NCBI RefSeq assembly: GCF_001542815.1
Contig: NZ_CP006992.1
Span: 2,981,501 to 3,045,500, forward strand
Origin: Methylobacterium sp. AMS5
GTDB taxonomy: Bacteria; Pseudomonadota; Alphaproteobacteria; Rhizobiales; Beijerinckiaceae
DNA length: 64,000 nucleotides
Direction: 5' to 3'
A program made the translations under genes and the position numbers. The notes below the pieces were generated by a model. That model saw only the letters and a program-made list of their open reading frames with translations, had not been told where the DNA came from and searched no databases. Positions 17,739-27,455 of this stretch are shown piece by piece (within the stretch, counting starts at the first letter, position 1; each line of letters opens with the position of its first letter).

Positions 17739-18440
17739 ATGAAAACGGGCAGCCTCCTGTCCGGCGCGGAGGAGCCCGTCGTCCGGTTCGAGAGCGTCGG
17801 CATGCGCTACGGCCTCGGGCCGGAGGTGCTGTCCGATGTGAGCTTCGAGATCGCGCCGCACTCTTTTCAGTTCCTCACCGGCCCGTCCGGAGCGGGTAAG
17901 ACGACGCTGCTGCGCCTGATCCTGCTCTCCGTGCGCCCGACCCGCGGCATCGTCTCGGTGTTCGGCCGGGAGGTGAGCGGGATCTCCAACGACGCGCTCA
18001 CGGGCTTGCGCCGCCGCATGGGCGTGGTGTTCCAGGATTTCCGCCTGCTCGATCACCTGACGACCTATGAGAACGTGGCCCTGCCCCTGCGCGTGCAGGA
18101 GCGGGCGGAGGCGAGCTACCGGGCGGAGGTCGTCGAATTGCTGCGCTGGGTGGGCCTCGGCGAGCGCATGCACGTCCTGCCGCCGCTCCTGTCGGGCGGC
18201 GAGAAGCAGCGCGCGGCGATCGCGCGGGCGTTGATCGCGCGGCCGGAACTGCTGCTGGCCGACGAGCCGACCGGCAACGTCGATCCGAGCCTCGCCCGGC
18301 GCCTGCTGCGGCTGTTCATGGAGCTGAACCGGCTCGGCACGTCCGTGGTGATCGCCACCCACGATTACGGCTTGATGGATCTCGTCGAGGCGCGCCGCAT
18401 GGTGCTCGCCGACGGCAGGCTGCGGGTGGAAGGCCCATGA
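17739..18440 (+). CDS. ftsE: cell-division ATP-binding protein FtsE
   Basis: 233 residues from ATG 17739; TTG 17727 with GGAG upstream is an alternative. Walker A GPSGAGKT at 48-55, signature LLSGGEKQRAAIARA near 146-160, Walker B LLLADEPTGNVDP near 168-180. FtsE with FtsX forms an ABC-like complex at the septum that activates cell-wall hydrolases through periplasmic partners. Overlaps ftsX by 4 bp. Confidence 0.94.
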   Translation: MKTGSLLSGAEEPVVRFESVGMRYGLGPEVLSDVSFEIAPHSFQFLTGPSGAGKTTLLRLILLSVRPTRGIVSVFGREVSGISNDALTGLRRRMGVVFQDFRLLDHLTTYENVALPLRVQERAEASYRAEVVELLRWVGLGERMHVLPPLLSGGEKQRAAIARALIARPELLLADEPTGNVDPSLARRLLRLFMELNRLGTSVVIATHDYGLMDLVEARRMVLADGRLRVEGP

Positions 18441-19417
18441 GCGAGGTGCGCTCCCCCGCCCGGAGCGGCGCAGCTGCGGCGAAAGCGGCGGCCTCCGCAT
18501 CCGAGGCGCCGCTTCCGGCCAACCTGCGTCGCAACGCCCCCCTGGTGCCGACCGATTCCGCCGCGAGCCGGGCGCTGGCGGCGGTCATCGCCATCCTCAC
18601 CTTCCTCGCGGCGCTCTGCGCGGGTGCGGCGGAAATCGCCGTCTCCAGCGCCAGCCAGTGGCAGGGCAGCGTCGCGCAGGAGATGACGGTGCAGATCCGG
18701 CCCGGAGCCGGGCGCGACATCGAGGCGGACGTGAAGCGGGCCGAAAGCCTCGCACGCGCCGCGCCGGGCATCGTCGGTGCGCGCATCTTCTCCAAGGCGG
18801 AGTCCGAGCGGCTGCTCGAACCCTGGCTCGGAAGTGGCCTCGACATGTCGGACCTGCCGGTTCCGCGTCTGATCGCGCTGACGCTCGCGAGCGACCGAAG
18901 CCCCGACCTCGCGGCTTTGCGCGCCGCGCTCACCGAGGCGCTTCCGGGCGTGGCGAGCCTCGACGACCACGCGCTCTGGCTCCAGCGACTCTCGACCATG
19001 GCCAACACCTTCGCCGGCATCGGCATCGGCATCGTCCTCCTCGTCCTGTTCGCCACCGGGCTCGCCGTGGTCTTCGCCACCCGCGGCGCCATGGCCGGAA
19101 ACCGCGAGGTGGTCGAGGTGCTGCACTTCGTGGGCGCCGACGACGACTACATCGCCAAGGCCTTCCAGAGCCGCTTCTTCCGCTTAGGCTTGAGGGGAGG
19201 GGCGCTGGGTGCGGGCGCCGCGCTGCTGACCTGCGCGCTCGCCGGCCTGTTCGCCCGGATGTGGCGCTCGGGACCGGCTGGCGAGGAGATCGAGGCGCTG
19301 TTCGGGACGTTCCAGATCGGCTGGCGGGGTTACGCGATCATCGTGTTCATCGGCGTGATCGCGTCCCTCGTCACGGCGGCCGTGTCGCGCTTCACCGTAC
19401 GCCGGTTCCTCCGATAG
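18437..19417 (+). CDS. ftsX: cell-division membrane protein FtsX
   Basis: 326 residues from ATG 18437, overlapping ftsE. A cytoplasmic N-terminal tail of about 45 residues, a first helix (LAAVIAILTFLAALCAGAAE), a periplasmic domain about 70-180, then three more helices give the FtsX topology. It is the membrane partner of FtsE and transmits ATPase state to peptidoglycan hydrolase regulators. Confidence 0.93.
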   Translation: MSEVRSPARSGAAAAKAAASASEAPLPANLRRNAPLVPTDSAASRALAAVIAILTFLAALCAGAAEIAVSSASQWQGSVAQEMTVQIRPGAGRDIEADVKRAESLARAAPGIVGARIFSKAESERLLEPWLGSGLDMSDLPVPRLIALTLASDRSPDLAALRAALTEALPGVASLDDHALWLQRLSTMANTFAGIGIGIVLLVLFATGLAVVFATRGAMAGNREVVEVLHFVGADDDYIAKAFQSRFFRLGLRGGALGAGAALLTCALAGLFARMWRSGPAGEEIEALFGTFQIGWRGYAIIVFIGVIASLVTAAVSRFTVRRFLR

Positions 19418-19646
19418 AGTCGGGTCGATTGAACCCGTTAACGTTTCGACAACCATTGAGAACCGAGAGTCTCGGCACCGACACCGTTCATGAGCCCCTG
19501 TTCCGTCCGTCATGCTTCCGCGAGTGCCCCGCCGACAGGCGGCCGGCCCGGGCCGGCTCCCAAACGAATCCCACCGCGAGGCGCTCGGATGGTCCTGGGC
19601 GGCGGACCTGTCGGCCCACGCATCGTCGCAGCCCTCCGCGGCTCGA

Positions 19647-20351
19647 ATGACTGAGAACCCGGCGCGGCCGCGGCGCGGCATCCGGCTCCTTCGGGCCTTC
19701 GTCGGCCTCTCCCTCCTCGGTCTGCTCGCTCTGGCGGGCGGCTTCCTCGCTTTCGTCGCGGTGGTCGAGCGAACCGACCGGCCGAGCCTGGACGGCGTCG
19801 ATGGCGTCGTCGCCATGACCGGGGGCTCGCAACGCGTCGGCGATGCCATCGATCTGCTGGCGGAGGGCCATGGCAGGCGGCTGCTGATCTCAGGCGTCAA
19901 CGAGCGCACCACCCGCGAGGAGATCGTGCGCCTCAATCCGTCACAGGAGCACTGGATCACCTGCTGCGTCGATCTCGACTACCGGGCGCGCAACACGATC
20001 GGCAACGCCATCGAGACCCGGCGCTGGATGCGGCGCCACAGCTTCGGCACCGTCGTGGTCGTGACGTCGAACTATCACATGCCGCGCACCCTGGTGGAGT
20101 TGCGGCATGCCCTGAAGGACGGCGAGACGCTGATCCCCTATCCCGTCGTCTCCGATGGGCTCGATGTCGGCCGCTGGTGGGCGGATCCGGCGGCCACCCG
20201 TCTGCTCGGGGCCGAATATCTCAAATTTCTGGTCGCCTGGGGACGGACCCGTTTCGAGTCCGACCCGGAGCAGTCACGCTTCGCCGTACTGATCGGGCGC
20301 CGCCAACCGGTGAAGGTCGTGGCCGAACGGTTGCTACGCGAGGCGAACTGA
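19647..20351 (+). CDS. YdcF-like DUF218 membrane protein
   Basis: 234 residues from ATG 19647; starts further upstream in frame lack conserved sequence. One membrane helix (LLALAGGFLAFVAVV, near 25-40) leads to a DUF218 domain: GVVAMTGGSQRVGDAIDLL near 52, LLISGVNERTT near 77, NTIGNAIETRRWM near 113, VVVVTSNYHMPRTLVELR near 128. The DUF218/YdcF family is implicated in envelope functions, with no firm reaction. It follows ftsEX on the same strand after 229 bp, a common alphaproteobacterial order. Confidence 0.85.
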   Translation: MTENPARPRRGIRLLRAFVGLSLLGLLALAGGFLAFVAVVERTDRPSLDGVDGVVAMTGGSQRVGDAIDLLAEGHGRRLLISGVNERTTREEIVRLNPSQEHWITCCVDLDYRARNTIGNAIETRRWMRRHSFGTVVVVTSNYHMPRTLVELRHALKDGETLIPYPVVSDGLDVGRWWADPAATRLLGAEYLKFLVAWGRTRFESDPEQSRFAVLIGRRQPVKVVAERLLREAN

Positions 20352-20443
20352 CCGGCGCGGCGGCCCCGCCCGTGGCCAGCAAGGCGTGCCGACGATTCAG
20401 GTCGGCTATGCCGCCGCCAAAGCCGAGAAGCAGGCGGGAGGGG

Positions 20444-20818
20444 TCAGGCGGGGGGCATCAGCGCGCTCAACGCCCTTAAGATCGTATCGAATGTCACCGG
20501 CTTCTCGAACCGTGGAACGGCGGCGTAGGCATCCGGAATGGAACCCGCGTCGTAGCCCGTCACGAACAGGAAGGGTGTGCGCCGGACAATCAGACGCTCG
20601 GCGACGGCGTAGGCGCGCTCGCCCCTGAGACCGAGGTCGAGAATCGCGCCGTCCACGGCGCCATCGGAACCAAGGGCATCCAGGGCCGCCTCGATGCTGG
20701 CGACCGGGCCGCGAACGACCGCCCCGGCCTTCTCCAAGCCCCGGCGCAATTCATCGGCCCAGAAGTAATCGTCCTCGACGATCAGAACGCAGCGGTTCAC
20801 GAGGGCACTGACCGGCAA
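20444..20818 (-). CDS. single-domain response regulator (receiver only)
   Basis: 124 residues. TTG 20818 is chosen because GGAGGAAG lies about 8 bases before it; GTG 20800 is an alternative. Acidic pairs in VLIVEDDYF (11-19), phospho-acceptor Asp61 in ILDLGLRG, a Thr in LFVTGYD near 84, and Lys in RFEKPV near 103. No output domain. Such receivers act as phosphate sinks or relays in stress and two-component networks; no cognate kinase is adjacent. Confidence 0.85.
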   Translation of the reverse strand: MPVSALVNRCVLIVEDDYFWADELRRGLEKAGAVVRGPVASIEAALDALGSDGAVDGAILDLGLRGERAYAVAERLIVRRTPFLFVTGYDAGSIPDAYAAVPRFEKPVTFDTILRALSALMPPA

Positions 20819-21088
20819 CGGGGCACTTCCTCCGATTCGAAGCGCGTCGAGATGCGCGCGGGCTTCGCGTGAAGCCCCTTTTCGGCACCATCAATTCAAA
20901 GAACATGATTAAAATGAGCCAGCGTGCATGACGTATCACTCGTTGGCGAAAAAGCACCTAGAAATTGTATGACCCTGAATTCGGTGGCCGGCTGATGTGC
21001 GGCAAGGATCTGGCCAGGACCGGACGTTTGATGCACAGGAACCGTCTTCGGCACCAGCACTCGCCAGGCTCCCCGTAACGACTGTCGC

Positions 21089-22222
21089 ATGACCGCGCTC
21101 CTCCCTCCCGCTCTCGAAGATTTCCGCCGCGTCGTCGTGAAGGTCGGCTCGGCCCTCCTGGTGGATCGCGCGCGGGGACGCCTGCGTCACGCGTGGCTCG
21201 CCGCGCTCGCCGAGGACATCGCCGATCTGCACGGTCGCGGCGTCGATGTCGTGGTCGTCTCCTCCGGCGCCATCGCGCTCGGCCGCACGGTGCTGGGCCT
21301 TCCGCCCGGTGCGCTGCGCCTGGAGGAGAGCCAAGCGTCGGCGGCGGTGGGCCAGATCGCGCTCGCCCGGTACTGGACCGAGGCGCTCGGTCACCACGAC
21401 ATCGTCGCGGGACAGGTGCTTGTGACGCCGAAGGACACCGAGGAGCGCCGCCGCTACCTCAACGCCCGCGCGACAATGCAGAAGCTTCTCGAAGTGCGCG
21501 CGGTCCCGGTCGTCAACGAGAACGACACGGTGGCGACCGCCGAGATCCGCTACGGCGACAACGACCGACTGGCGGCGCGGGTCGCCACCATGATCGGGGC
21601 CGACGTGCTGGTGCTGTTCTCCGACATCGACGGCCTCTACACCGCGCCGCCTCACAGCGACCCGCAAGCGCGCCACCTGCCGGTGATCGAGCGGGTGACC
21701 CCGGAGATCGAGGCGATGGCCGGGGGGCCCGCTTCCGATCTGTCCCGCGGCGGCATGCGCACCAAGGTCGAGGCGGCCAAGATCGCCGCCAGCGGGGGCA
21801 CCCACATGGTCATCGCCGACGGGCGCGGAAAAAATCCGCTGCGCGTGGTGCGAGAGGGCGGACGCTGCTCGTGGTTCCTGTCGGGCTCGACCCCCACCGC
21901 CGCGCGCAAGACCTGGATCGCGGGCTCGCTGGAGGCCTCCGGCACCCTCGTGGTCGATGCCGGCGCCGCCCGCGCGCTTCAGGGCGGGGCGAGCCTGCTG
22001 CCGGTGGGCGTCACCGCCATCGAGGGAAGCTTCGCCAAGGGCGACACCGTGCTGATCCGCGGACCCGAGGGGCGCATCCTCGGGCGGGGGCTCGTGGCCT
22101 ATGACAGCGCAGATGCCGCCGCCATCATCGGCCGCTCCAGCCGCGAGATCGCCGCCGCCTCGGTCCAAGCCGGTCGCACGGAAATGATCCACCGCGACGA
22201 CCTTGCAATGATCGGGGCCTGA
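21089..22222 (+). CDS. proB: glutamate 5-kinase
   Basis: 377 residues from ATG 21089. Amino-acid kinase domain: [12 protein letters not shown] near 12-23, [13 protein letters not shown] near 51-63, [12 protein letters not shown] near 140-151, [12 protein letters not shown] near 173-184, [13 protein letters not shown] near 221-233. The PUA domain fills about 285-365. It phosphorylates glutamate in the first step of proline synthesis. Followed after 124 bp by proA. Confidence 0.95.
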   Translation: MTALLPPALEDFRRVVVKVGSALLVDRARGRLRHAWLAALAEDIADLHGRGVDVVVVSSGAIALGRTVLGLPPGALRLEESQASAAVGQIALARYWTEALGHHDIVAGQVLVTPKDTEERRRYLNARATMQKLLEVRAVPVVNENDTVATAEIRYGDNDRLAARVATMIGADVLVLFSDIDGLYTAPPHSDPQARHLPVIERVTPEIEAMAGGPASDLSRGGMRTKVEAAKIAASGGTHMVIADGRGKNPLRVVREGGRCSWFLSGSTPTAARKTWIAGSLEASGTLVVDAGAARALQGGASLLPVGVTAIEGSFAKGDTVLIRGPEGRILGRGLVAYDSADAAAIIGRSSREIAAASVQAGRTEMIHRDDLAMIGA

Positions 22223-22346
22223 CGCGGCAACTTCACATCGACGCTTGTTCAACCCCAAGGCGATGTGCAAAGGGGCGCGGGAGGGTGCATATGCATTCAA
22301 ATGCGCAATCGCGCCGCACCAGCGGTGCCAGACGGGAAGCAGGAAC

Positions 22347-23645
22347 GTGCCTGTCCTGAATCTCAAGTCCGATCTCGCGGACGCCGACGACCTCGAGACG
22401 CTGATGGCCGGCATCGGCCGGCGCGCCCGCGCCGCCGGCCGGGCCATGGCGCTCGCGCCGGCGCAGACCAAGGATCTGGGCCTGCGGGCCATCGCGGAGC
22501 AAATCCGCGCCAGCGCCCCGGCGATCCTGCGCGAGAACGCGCGGGACGTCTCCGCCGCGCAGGCCGCGGGCCTCACTAAGGCGATCATCGACCGCCTGAC
22601 CCTGGACGAGGGTCGGGTCGCGGCGATCGCCGAGGCGGTGGAGAAGGTCGCGGGCCTGGCCGATCCGGTCGGACGCCAGCTCGCCGCCTTCGAGCGGCCG
22701 AACGGTCTATTGATCGAGCGCATCTCGGTGCCGCTCGGCGTTGTCGGCGTCATCTTCGAGAGCCGCCCCAACGTGACGGCGGATGCCGGCGCGCTCTGCC
22801 TCAAGGCCGGCAACGCCGCGATTCTGCGCGCGGGCTCGGATTCACACCGCACCGCGACCGCTATCGCGGCGGCGATGAGCGAGGGCCTCGCCCGCGCCGG
22901 ATTGCCTGCGGATGCGATCCAACTCGTCCCGACCCGCGACCGGGCAGCGGTCGGCCTGATGCTCACCGGTCTCGGCGGCTGCGTCGACGTGATCGTGCCC
23001 CGCGGCGGGCGCAGCCTCGTGGAGCGCGTCCACGCCGAAGCCAAGGTGCCGGTCTTCGCCCATCTCGACGGCATCTGCCACGTCTACGTGGCCGAAGGCG
23101 CCGACCTCGGCATGGCGCGCAGCCTGCTCCTCAACAGCAAGATGCGGCGCACCGGCATCTGCGGCGCCGCCGAGACGCTGCTCGTCGATGCGGCGGTGGC
23201 GCAGACCCACCTCAAGCCGCTGGTCGAGGCGCTGCTCGAATCCGGTTGTGCCGTGCGCGGCGACGCGGCGACGCAAGCCGCCGACCCGCGGGTGAGTGCG
23301 GCGACCGACGCGGACTGGCGCACCGAGTATCTCGACGCGATCATCTCCGCGAAGGTGGTCGATGGGCTCGATGCGGCGATCGCTCATATCGAGGCCAACG
23401 GCTCGCACCACACCGACGCGATCATCACCGACGACACCGAGGCCGCCGCGCGCTTCCTCAATGAAGTCGATTCGGCGATCGTGACCCACAATGCCTCGAC
23501 GCAGTTCGCTGATGGCGGCGAGTTCGGCTTCGGCGCCGAGATCGGGATCGCCACCGGGCGGATGCATGCCCGCGGCCCGGTCGGCGTCGAGCAGCTCACC
23601 ACCTTCAAGTACCGCGTCCACGGCAGCGGCCAGACGCGGCCGTGA
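22347..23645 (+). CDS. proA: gamma-glutamyl phosphate reductase
   Basis: 432 residues from GTG 22347, preceded by a purine-rich site (GGGAAGCAGGAAC); this start gives the usual family length. NADPH-dependent aldehyde-dehydrogenase fold: [18 protein letters not shown] near 131-148, [14 protein letters not shown] near 153-166, and the catalytic cysteine in [10 protein letters not shown] near 265-274. It reduces glutamyl-5-phosphate to the semialdehyde after ProB. Confidence 0.95.
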   Translation: MPVLNLKSDLADADDLETLMAGIGRRARAAGRAMALAPAQTKDLGLRAIAEQIRASAPAILRENARDVSAAQAAGLTKAIIDRLTLDEGRVAAIAEAVEKVAGLADPVGRQLAAFERPNGLLIERISVPLGVVGVIFESRPNVTADAGALCLKAGNAAILRAGSDSHRTATAIAAAMSEGLARAGLPADAIQLVPTRDRAAVGLMLTGLGGCVDVIVPRGGRSLVERVHAEAKVPVFAHLDGICHVYVAEGADLGMARSLLLNSKMRRTGICGAAETLLVDAAVAQTHLKPLVEALLESGCAVRGDAATQAADPRVSAATDADWRTEYLDAIISAKVVDGLDAAIAHIEANGSHHTDAIITDDTEAAARFLNEVDSAIVTHNASTQFADGGEFGFGAEIGIATGRMHARGPVGVEQLTTFKYRVHGSGQTRP

Positions 23646-23700
23646 CGCGCTGACGGCGGTTCCTCTGCGCGATCACAGGCTACCGCCGGCCGCGCCCGGC

Positions 23701-24258
23701 ATGCGGATCGGCCTCTACGGCGGTTCTTTCAACCCGGCGCATGCAGGGCACCTGCATGTCAGCCGCACCGCCCTGCGGCGCCTTCGGCTCGACCGGGTCT
23801 GGTGGCTCGTCACGCCCGGCAACCCGCTCAAGGACCATGGCGTGCTCGCCCCGCTGGACGAGCGGGTGGCGCAGGCGCGGGCGCTCGCCACCGATCCGCG
23901 CATCGCGGTCACCGGCTTCGAGAGGGGGATCGGCAGCCGCTACACCGCCGATACGCTGCGCTGGCTGGTCCGGCGCCGGCCGGCCCTTCACTTCGTGTGG
24001 ATCATGGGTGCGGATTCGCTCGGCACCTTCCATCGCTGGCGCCGTTTCGACGAGATCCTGTCGCTGATGCCGGTCGCGGTGATCGACCGGCCCGGTTACA
24101 CCCTGACGGCTTCTTCGGCGCGGGCGGCGCAGGCTTTCGCATCGGCCCGAATTCCGGAAGCGGACGCCCCCACCCTGGCGATCCGCCCCACGCCGGCCTG
24201 GACCTTCCTGCACGGTCCGCGCTCCGCGTTGTCCTCCACCGCTCTGCGCACGCGGTGA
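23701..24258 (+). CDS. nadD: nicotinate-nucleotide adenylyltransferase
   Basis: 185 residues from ATG 23701, directly before the nucleotide-binding motif GLYGGSFNPAHAGHL (4-18). The ISSTxxR-like motif appears as ALSSTALRTR at the C-terminus. It adenylylates nicotinate mononucleotide in NAD synthesis. The proB-proA-nadD-rsfS order is common in Rhizobiales. A longer N-terminus is possible but has no ATG/GTG/TTG near conserved sequence. Confidence 0.92.
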   Translation: MRIGLYGGSFNPAHAGHLHVSRTALRRLRLDRVWWLVTPGNPLKDHGVLAPLDERVAQARALATDPRIAVTGFERGIGSRYTADTLRWLVRRRPALHFVWIMGADSLGTFHRWRRFDEILSLMPVAVIDRPGYTLTASSARAAQAFASARIPEADAPTLAIRPTPAWTFLHGPRSALSSTALRTR

Positions 24259-24518
24259 CGGGGCCTCCTGCCGACGACATGACGTCGAAATTCGCCGACC
24301 CGAGACGACCCGGCACCGTACGGCGCCCGCTCGCGGCGTGCCCGTCCTCCGATCGGTCGCGAAAACGTCCATCATATGGGCGCGCGAAGCCACGTTTTGC
24401 CTCCCCAATCGCGGCACACGAGCCTTAGGGCGCTTCTTCCGCTTGAAAAGTGGGCCGAAAGCGGCCAATTTCAGCGCGTGGCGGGACCGCCGCGAATTGA
24501 TCTTCGGGAATCGAGACC

Positions 24519-24917
24519 CTGTCCGCACACATTCCACACGTCGCCGTCAGCTCCGATGCCGAGCCCGCTTCCTCCGACGCGCTGAAGGCCCTGGCCCTCG
24601 GATGTCTCGATGAGATGAAGGCCGAGGAAACCGTCGAGATCGACCTCGCGGGTAAGACCTCGCTCGCCGATACGATGATCATCGCGTCCGGCCGCTCGCA
24701 ACGCCATGTCGGCTCGATCGCCGACAAGATCATCCAGGAGATGAAGGCCAAGGGATTCGGCAATGCCCGCGTCGAGGGCATGCCGGCCTGCGACTGGGTG
24801 CTGATCGATGCGGGCGACATCCTCGTCCACATCTTCCGCCCGGAAGTCCGCGGCTTCTACAACCTCGAGAAGATCTGGGGCGCCGACCGGCCTTCGGGCG
24901 CACTTCTGGCAGGCTGA
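24519..24917 (+). CDS. rsfS: ribosome silencing factor RsfS
   Basis: 132 residues if read from CTG 24519. The conserved domain begins at about ALKALALGCLDEMKAEETVE, so the first canonical start in frame (ATG 24615) would remove its first helix; an in-frame stop at 24498 rules out starts further upstream. Downstream motifs: DTMIIASGRSQRHVGSIA, GNARVEGMPACDWVLIDAGD, ILVHIFRPEVRGFYNLEKIW. RsfS binds L14 of the large subunit and blocks subunit joining in slow growth. The start codon is unresolved; see findings. Confidence 0.88.
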   Translation: MSAHIPHVAVSSDAEPASSDALKALALGCLDEMKAEETVEIDLAGKTSLADTMIIASGRSQRHVGSIADKIIQEMKAKGFGNARVEGMPACDWVLIDAGDILVHIFRPEVRGFYNLEKIWGADRPSGALLAG

Positions 24918-24934
24918 GCCTCGATCAGGCTCGA

Positions 24935-25630
24935 TCAGTGCAGCGCGGCGGTCACCTCGTCGCGCGCATCGACTTGGTCGGAGAACTCCGCCTCCTGGCG
25001 CAGCAGCCGGCCGAACCACGGGTGACGGATCTCCAGAACGAATCGGAAGGCGCGGGCGCCGGTGGCACCGTGGCTGACCGTCAGGGTGCCCGGCGTCAGC
25101 CATCGCGGCAGGATGAGCCGGAAGCCCGGCAAGTCGATGAAGTAGCGCTCGCTGCGAAACACCAGCGCCCGATCCTCGACCAGAACCCGCAGACTCATGC
25201 CGAGCCCGGCGCCGACCCGCTCCTCCAGCCCGGTCGGCCCCCGGAAGCGCTTGGCCGAGTGGATCGTCTGCGGAAAGCCTGAGCCACGGGCGTAGAGCCG
25301 CGTCCAGATCTGCCCGTTGCCGGCGCCGTCCTGGGTGACGGCGACCACGCTCGGCACGTTGGCGATCCGAGCTGTCGGCAGCGGTGCGCCGACGAGGCGC
25401 AAGGCCTGAGCGAGCAACCAGCCGAGCCGGGTCAGATGGGTCTCGACCACCCGCCCGGCATAGACCGCACTTTCGCCCTCGCCGAGCCGCTTGGAGAAAC
25501 GCCGCCGCACGGCAGGGGGCAGCCGCGCCCAATCCGCCTCGGGCACCAGCGCGCGAAAACGCAGATCGAACAGTTCCGCCGGGCGGATCGGGGCTGCAAT
25601 CGGGATGGCGGCTTTGCCGGCGGCGGGCAT
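24935..25630 (-). CDS. DUF4166 domain protein
   Basis: 231 residues from ATG 25630. The sequence matches DUF4166 (LPPAVRRRFSKRLGEGES near 41; IWTRLYARGSGFPQTIHSAK near 111; GLGMSLRVLVEDRALVFRSE near 143; FRFVLEIRHPWFGRLLRQEA near 197). The domain is found alone or fused to oxidoreductases; its role is not known. It lies 53 bp downstream of the GbsR-like gene on the same strand and is probably in its operon and under its control. Confidence 0.82.
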   Translation of the reverse strand: MPAAGKAAIPIAAPIRPAELFDLRFRALVPEADWARLPPAVRRRFSKRLGEGESAVYAGRVVETHLTRLGWLLAQALRLVGAPLPTARIANVPSVVAVTQDGAGNGQIWTRLYARGSGFPQTIHSAKRFRGPTGLEERVGAGLGMSLRVLVEDRALVFRSERYFIDLPGFRLILPRWLTPGTLTVSHGATGARAFRFVLEIRHPWFGRLLRQEAEFSDQVDARDEVTAALH

Positions 25631-25683
25631 CAAGGGCCTCCTCAAACACGCTCCCGGACGGCGGACCCCCAACCGGCGGGGGA

Positions 25684-26244
25684 TCAGGTCTCGGATTTCA
25701 CGGGCAGGTAGCGGACGATACGTCCGCCGAGCCGGATCAGCTTGGCCAGGGTGTTGTGGGGCACGTTCAACATCTGCGCGTACCAGCCGTCGAGCGTCTG
25801 GGTGAAATCGAGCATCGCCTTGAGTCGCCGCCCGGCCACCGCCCCGACCCGAGGATCGCCTTCCGCCTCGGCCACGCATTCCCGCAGGGCCTTGAGCGCC
25901 GGGTCGATCTCCCGCTCCTTGCGGCCGGCAGCGATGCGGGTGACCATCTCCCACAGGTCCGTCTCGGCGACGAAGAAGTCCCGCCGCTCGCCCAGCACCG
26001 GCACCCGCCGGATCAGGTTCCAGCCCGCCAATTCCTTCAGCGAGTTCGAGACGTTCGAGCGGGCGATACCGAGCGTCCCCGCGATGTCTTCCGCCGCGAG
26101 CGGCTTGTCGGCGAGGTAGAGCAGGGCGTGGATCTGAGCGACGGAGCGGTTCACGCCCCATTGCCCGCCGAGATCCCCCCAATGGAGGATGAACCGCTCC
26201 ACTGCGGGGGCGAGGGTTTGCGTCTGGTCTGAAATTTCTGTCAT
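25684..26244 (-). CDS. GbsR/MarR-family transcriptional regulator
   Basis: 186 residues from ATG 26244. The winged helix occupies about 35-105: SVAQIHALLYLADKPLAAED, then the recognition region ARSNVSNSLKELAGWNLIRR near 61-80 and the wing VLGERRDFFVAE. The C-terminal helices (120-175) are the GbsR dimerisation part. GbsR-type repressors respond to small osmolytes such as choline in Bacillus; the ligand here is unknown. The first eight codons are half of a perfect 46-bp palindrome, which suggests direct autorepression. Confidence 0.88.
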   Translation of the reverse strand: MTEISDQTQTLAPAVERFILHWGDLGGQWGVNRSVAQIHALLYLADKPLAAEDIAGTLGIARSNVSNSLKELAGWNLIRRVPVLGERRDFFVAETDLWEMVTRIAAGRKEREIDPALKALRECVAEAEGDPRVGAVAGRRLKAMLDFTQTLDGWYAQMLNVPHNTLAKLIRLGGRIVRYLPVKSET

Positions 26245-26266
26245 GACAGAAATTTCAGACCAGACG
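26221..26266. promoter_or_regulatory. perfect 46-bp palindrome centred on the GbsR-like start codon
   Basis: Both 23-base halves are exactly complementary (arm CGTCTGGTCTGAAATTTCTG continuing TCA to the centre at 26243/26244, the CATG holding the start codon). Likely operator for the regulator itself; in RNA the same sequence would hide the start codon in a hairpin. Confidence 0.8.
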
Positions 26267-26333
26267 AGATGGATGTCAAGCGTCCCGGTCCACGCTCGCG
26301 TCTTTCCTTGCTTCGTGAAGGGTGCGCGTCCGC

Positions 26334-27374
26334 TCAGCCGACCGAGAAGCGGTAAGTGCTGATCGCGGTGAAGACCTCTCCCGGCCTCAGGACGGTGCTC
26401 GGAAAGTTCGGATGGTTCGGCGCATCGGGAAACCCCTGCGTCTCGAAGCAGACGCCGTCGCCCGAGCGGTAGGTGCGGCCGGACGGGCCGACCAGCGAGC
26501 CGTCGAGATTGTTGCCGCTGTAGAGCTGCAGCGCCGGCTGGGTCGTCGCAAGATCGAGGCGCCGCCCGCTGGCCGGGCAGAAGCAGGAGGCGGCCGGACG
26601 CAGCGCGCCGACGGCTCCTCGCAGAGCGAAGCACTGGTCGTATCCGCCCGCGATCACGATCTGCTCGTGACCCTGCCGGATGTTCGCACCAAGCGGCGTG
26701 GGCTCGCGGAAATCGAAGGGCGTGCCGGCGACCGGCGTGATGATTCCGGTCGGGATCTGCGTCGCGTCCGTCGGCGCGTAGGCGTCGGCGACGATCTGCA
26801 CGACATGACCCATCACATCGCCCGTGCCCTCGCCGGCGAGGTTGAAGTAGCTGTGATTGGTCAGGTTCAGCACTGTCGGCCGGTCGGTCTCGGCGCGGTA
26901 ATCGATGCGCAGCGTTCCGGGCTCGGGCAGGCTGTAGACGACCTCGACGTCGAGATTGCCCGGAAAGCCCTCCTCGCCGTCGGGGCTGCGCCGTCTCAGC
27001 ACGATGCGCGTCTCATCCACCTCCGACACCTGCCACAGGCGCTTGGCGAAACCCTCGGGACCGCCATGCATGGAGTTGGGCGGCTCGTTGATCGGCAGTT
27101 CGAAGGCGGTGCCGTCGAGGGTGAAGCGCCCCCTGGCGATGCGGTTGGCGTAACGCCCGGCAATCGCCCCGAAATGTGGGCTCACGGTCTCGTAGCCCTC
27201 CACCGTATCGAGGGCGAGGACGACGTTGGCGCGGCGGCCCTCCCGGTCCGGCACTTCGATGGCGGTGAGAATCGCGCCGTAATCGATCACTTGGACCTGC
27301 AGATCGTCGCGGGCGAGGGTGTGCCGCGTGACGCGCTCACCCGCCCGCGTCGTTCCGAACGGCTCTGGCCGCAT
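26334..27374 (-). CDS. galM: galactose mutarotase (aldose 1-epimerase)
   Basis: 346 residues from ATG 27374. Family motifs: VIDYGAILTAIEVPDREG near 29, HFGAIAGRYANRIARGRF near 66-83, NSMHGGPEGF near 99, the catalytic His in LTNHSYFNLAG near 174, and the catalytic Glu region CFETQGFPDAPNHPNFP near 304-320. It interconverts alpha- and beta-aldoses. It stands alone, 81 bp downstream of the MsbA-like gene on the same strand. Confidence 0.92.
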   Translation of the reverse strand: MRPEPFGTTRAGERVTRHTLARDDLQVQVIDYGAILTAIEVPDREGRRANVVLALDTVEGYETVSPHFGAIAGRYANRIARGRFTLDGTAFELPINEPPNSMHGGPEGFAKRLWQVSEVDETRIVLRRRSPDGEEGFPGNLDVEVVYSLPEPGTLRIDYRAETDRPTVLNLTNHSYFNLAGEGTGDVMGHVVQIVADAYAPTDATQIPTGIITPVAGTPFDFREPTPLGANIRQGHEQIVIAGGYDQCFALRGAVGALRPAASCFCPASGRRLDLATTQPALQLYSGNNLDGSLVGPSGRTYRSGDGVCFETQGFPDAPNHPNFPSTVLRPGEVFTAISTYRFSVG

Positions 27375-27455
27375 CCCTGTCTCCCGCCATGACCGGGAAT
27401 TACGCGCGAGAGGCCGTGCGGGTCGCACGGGGCCGGTCGATTCATGCCACCGCTG

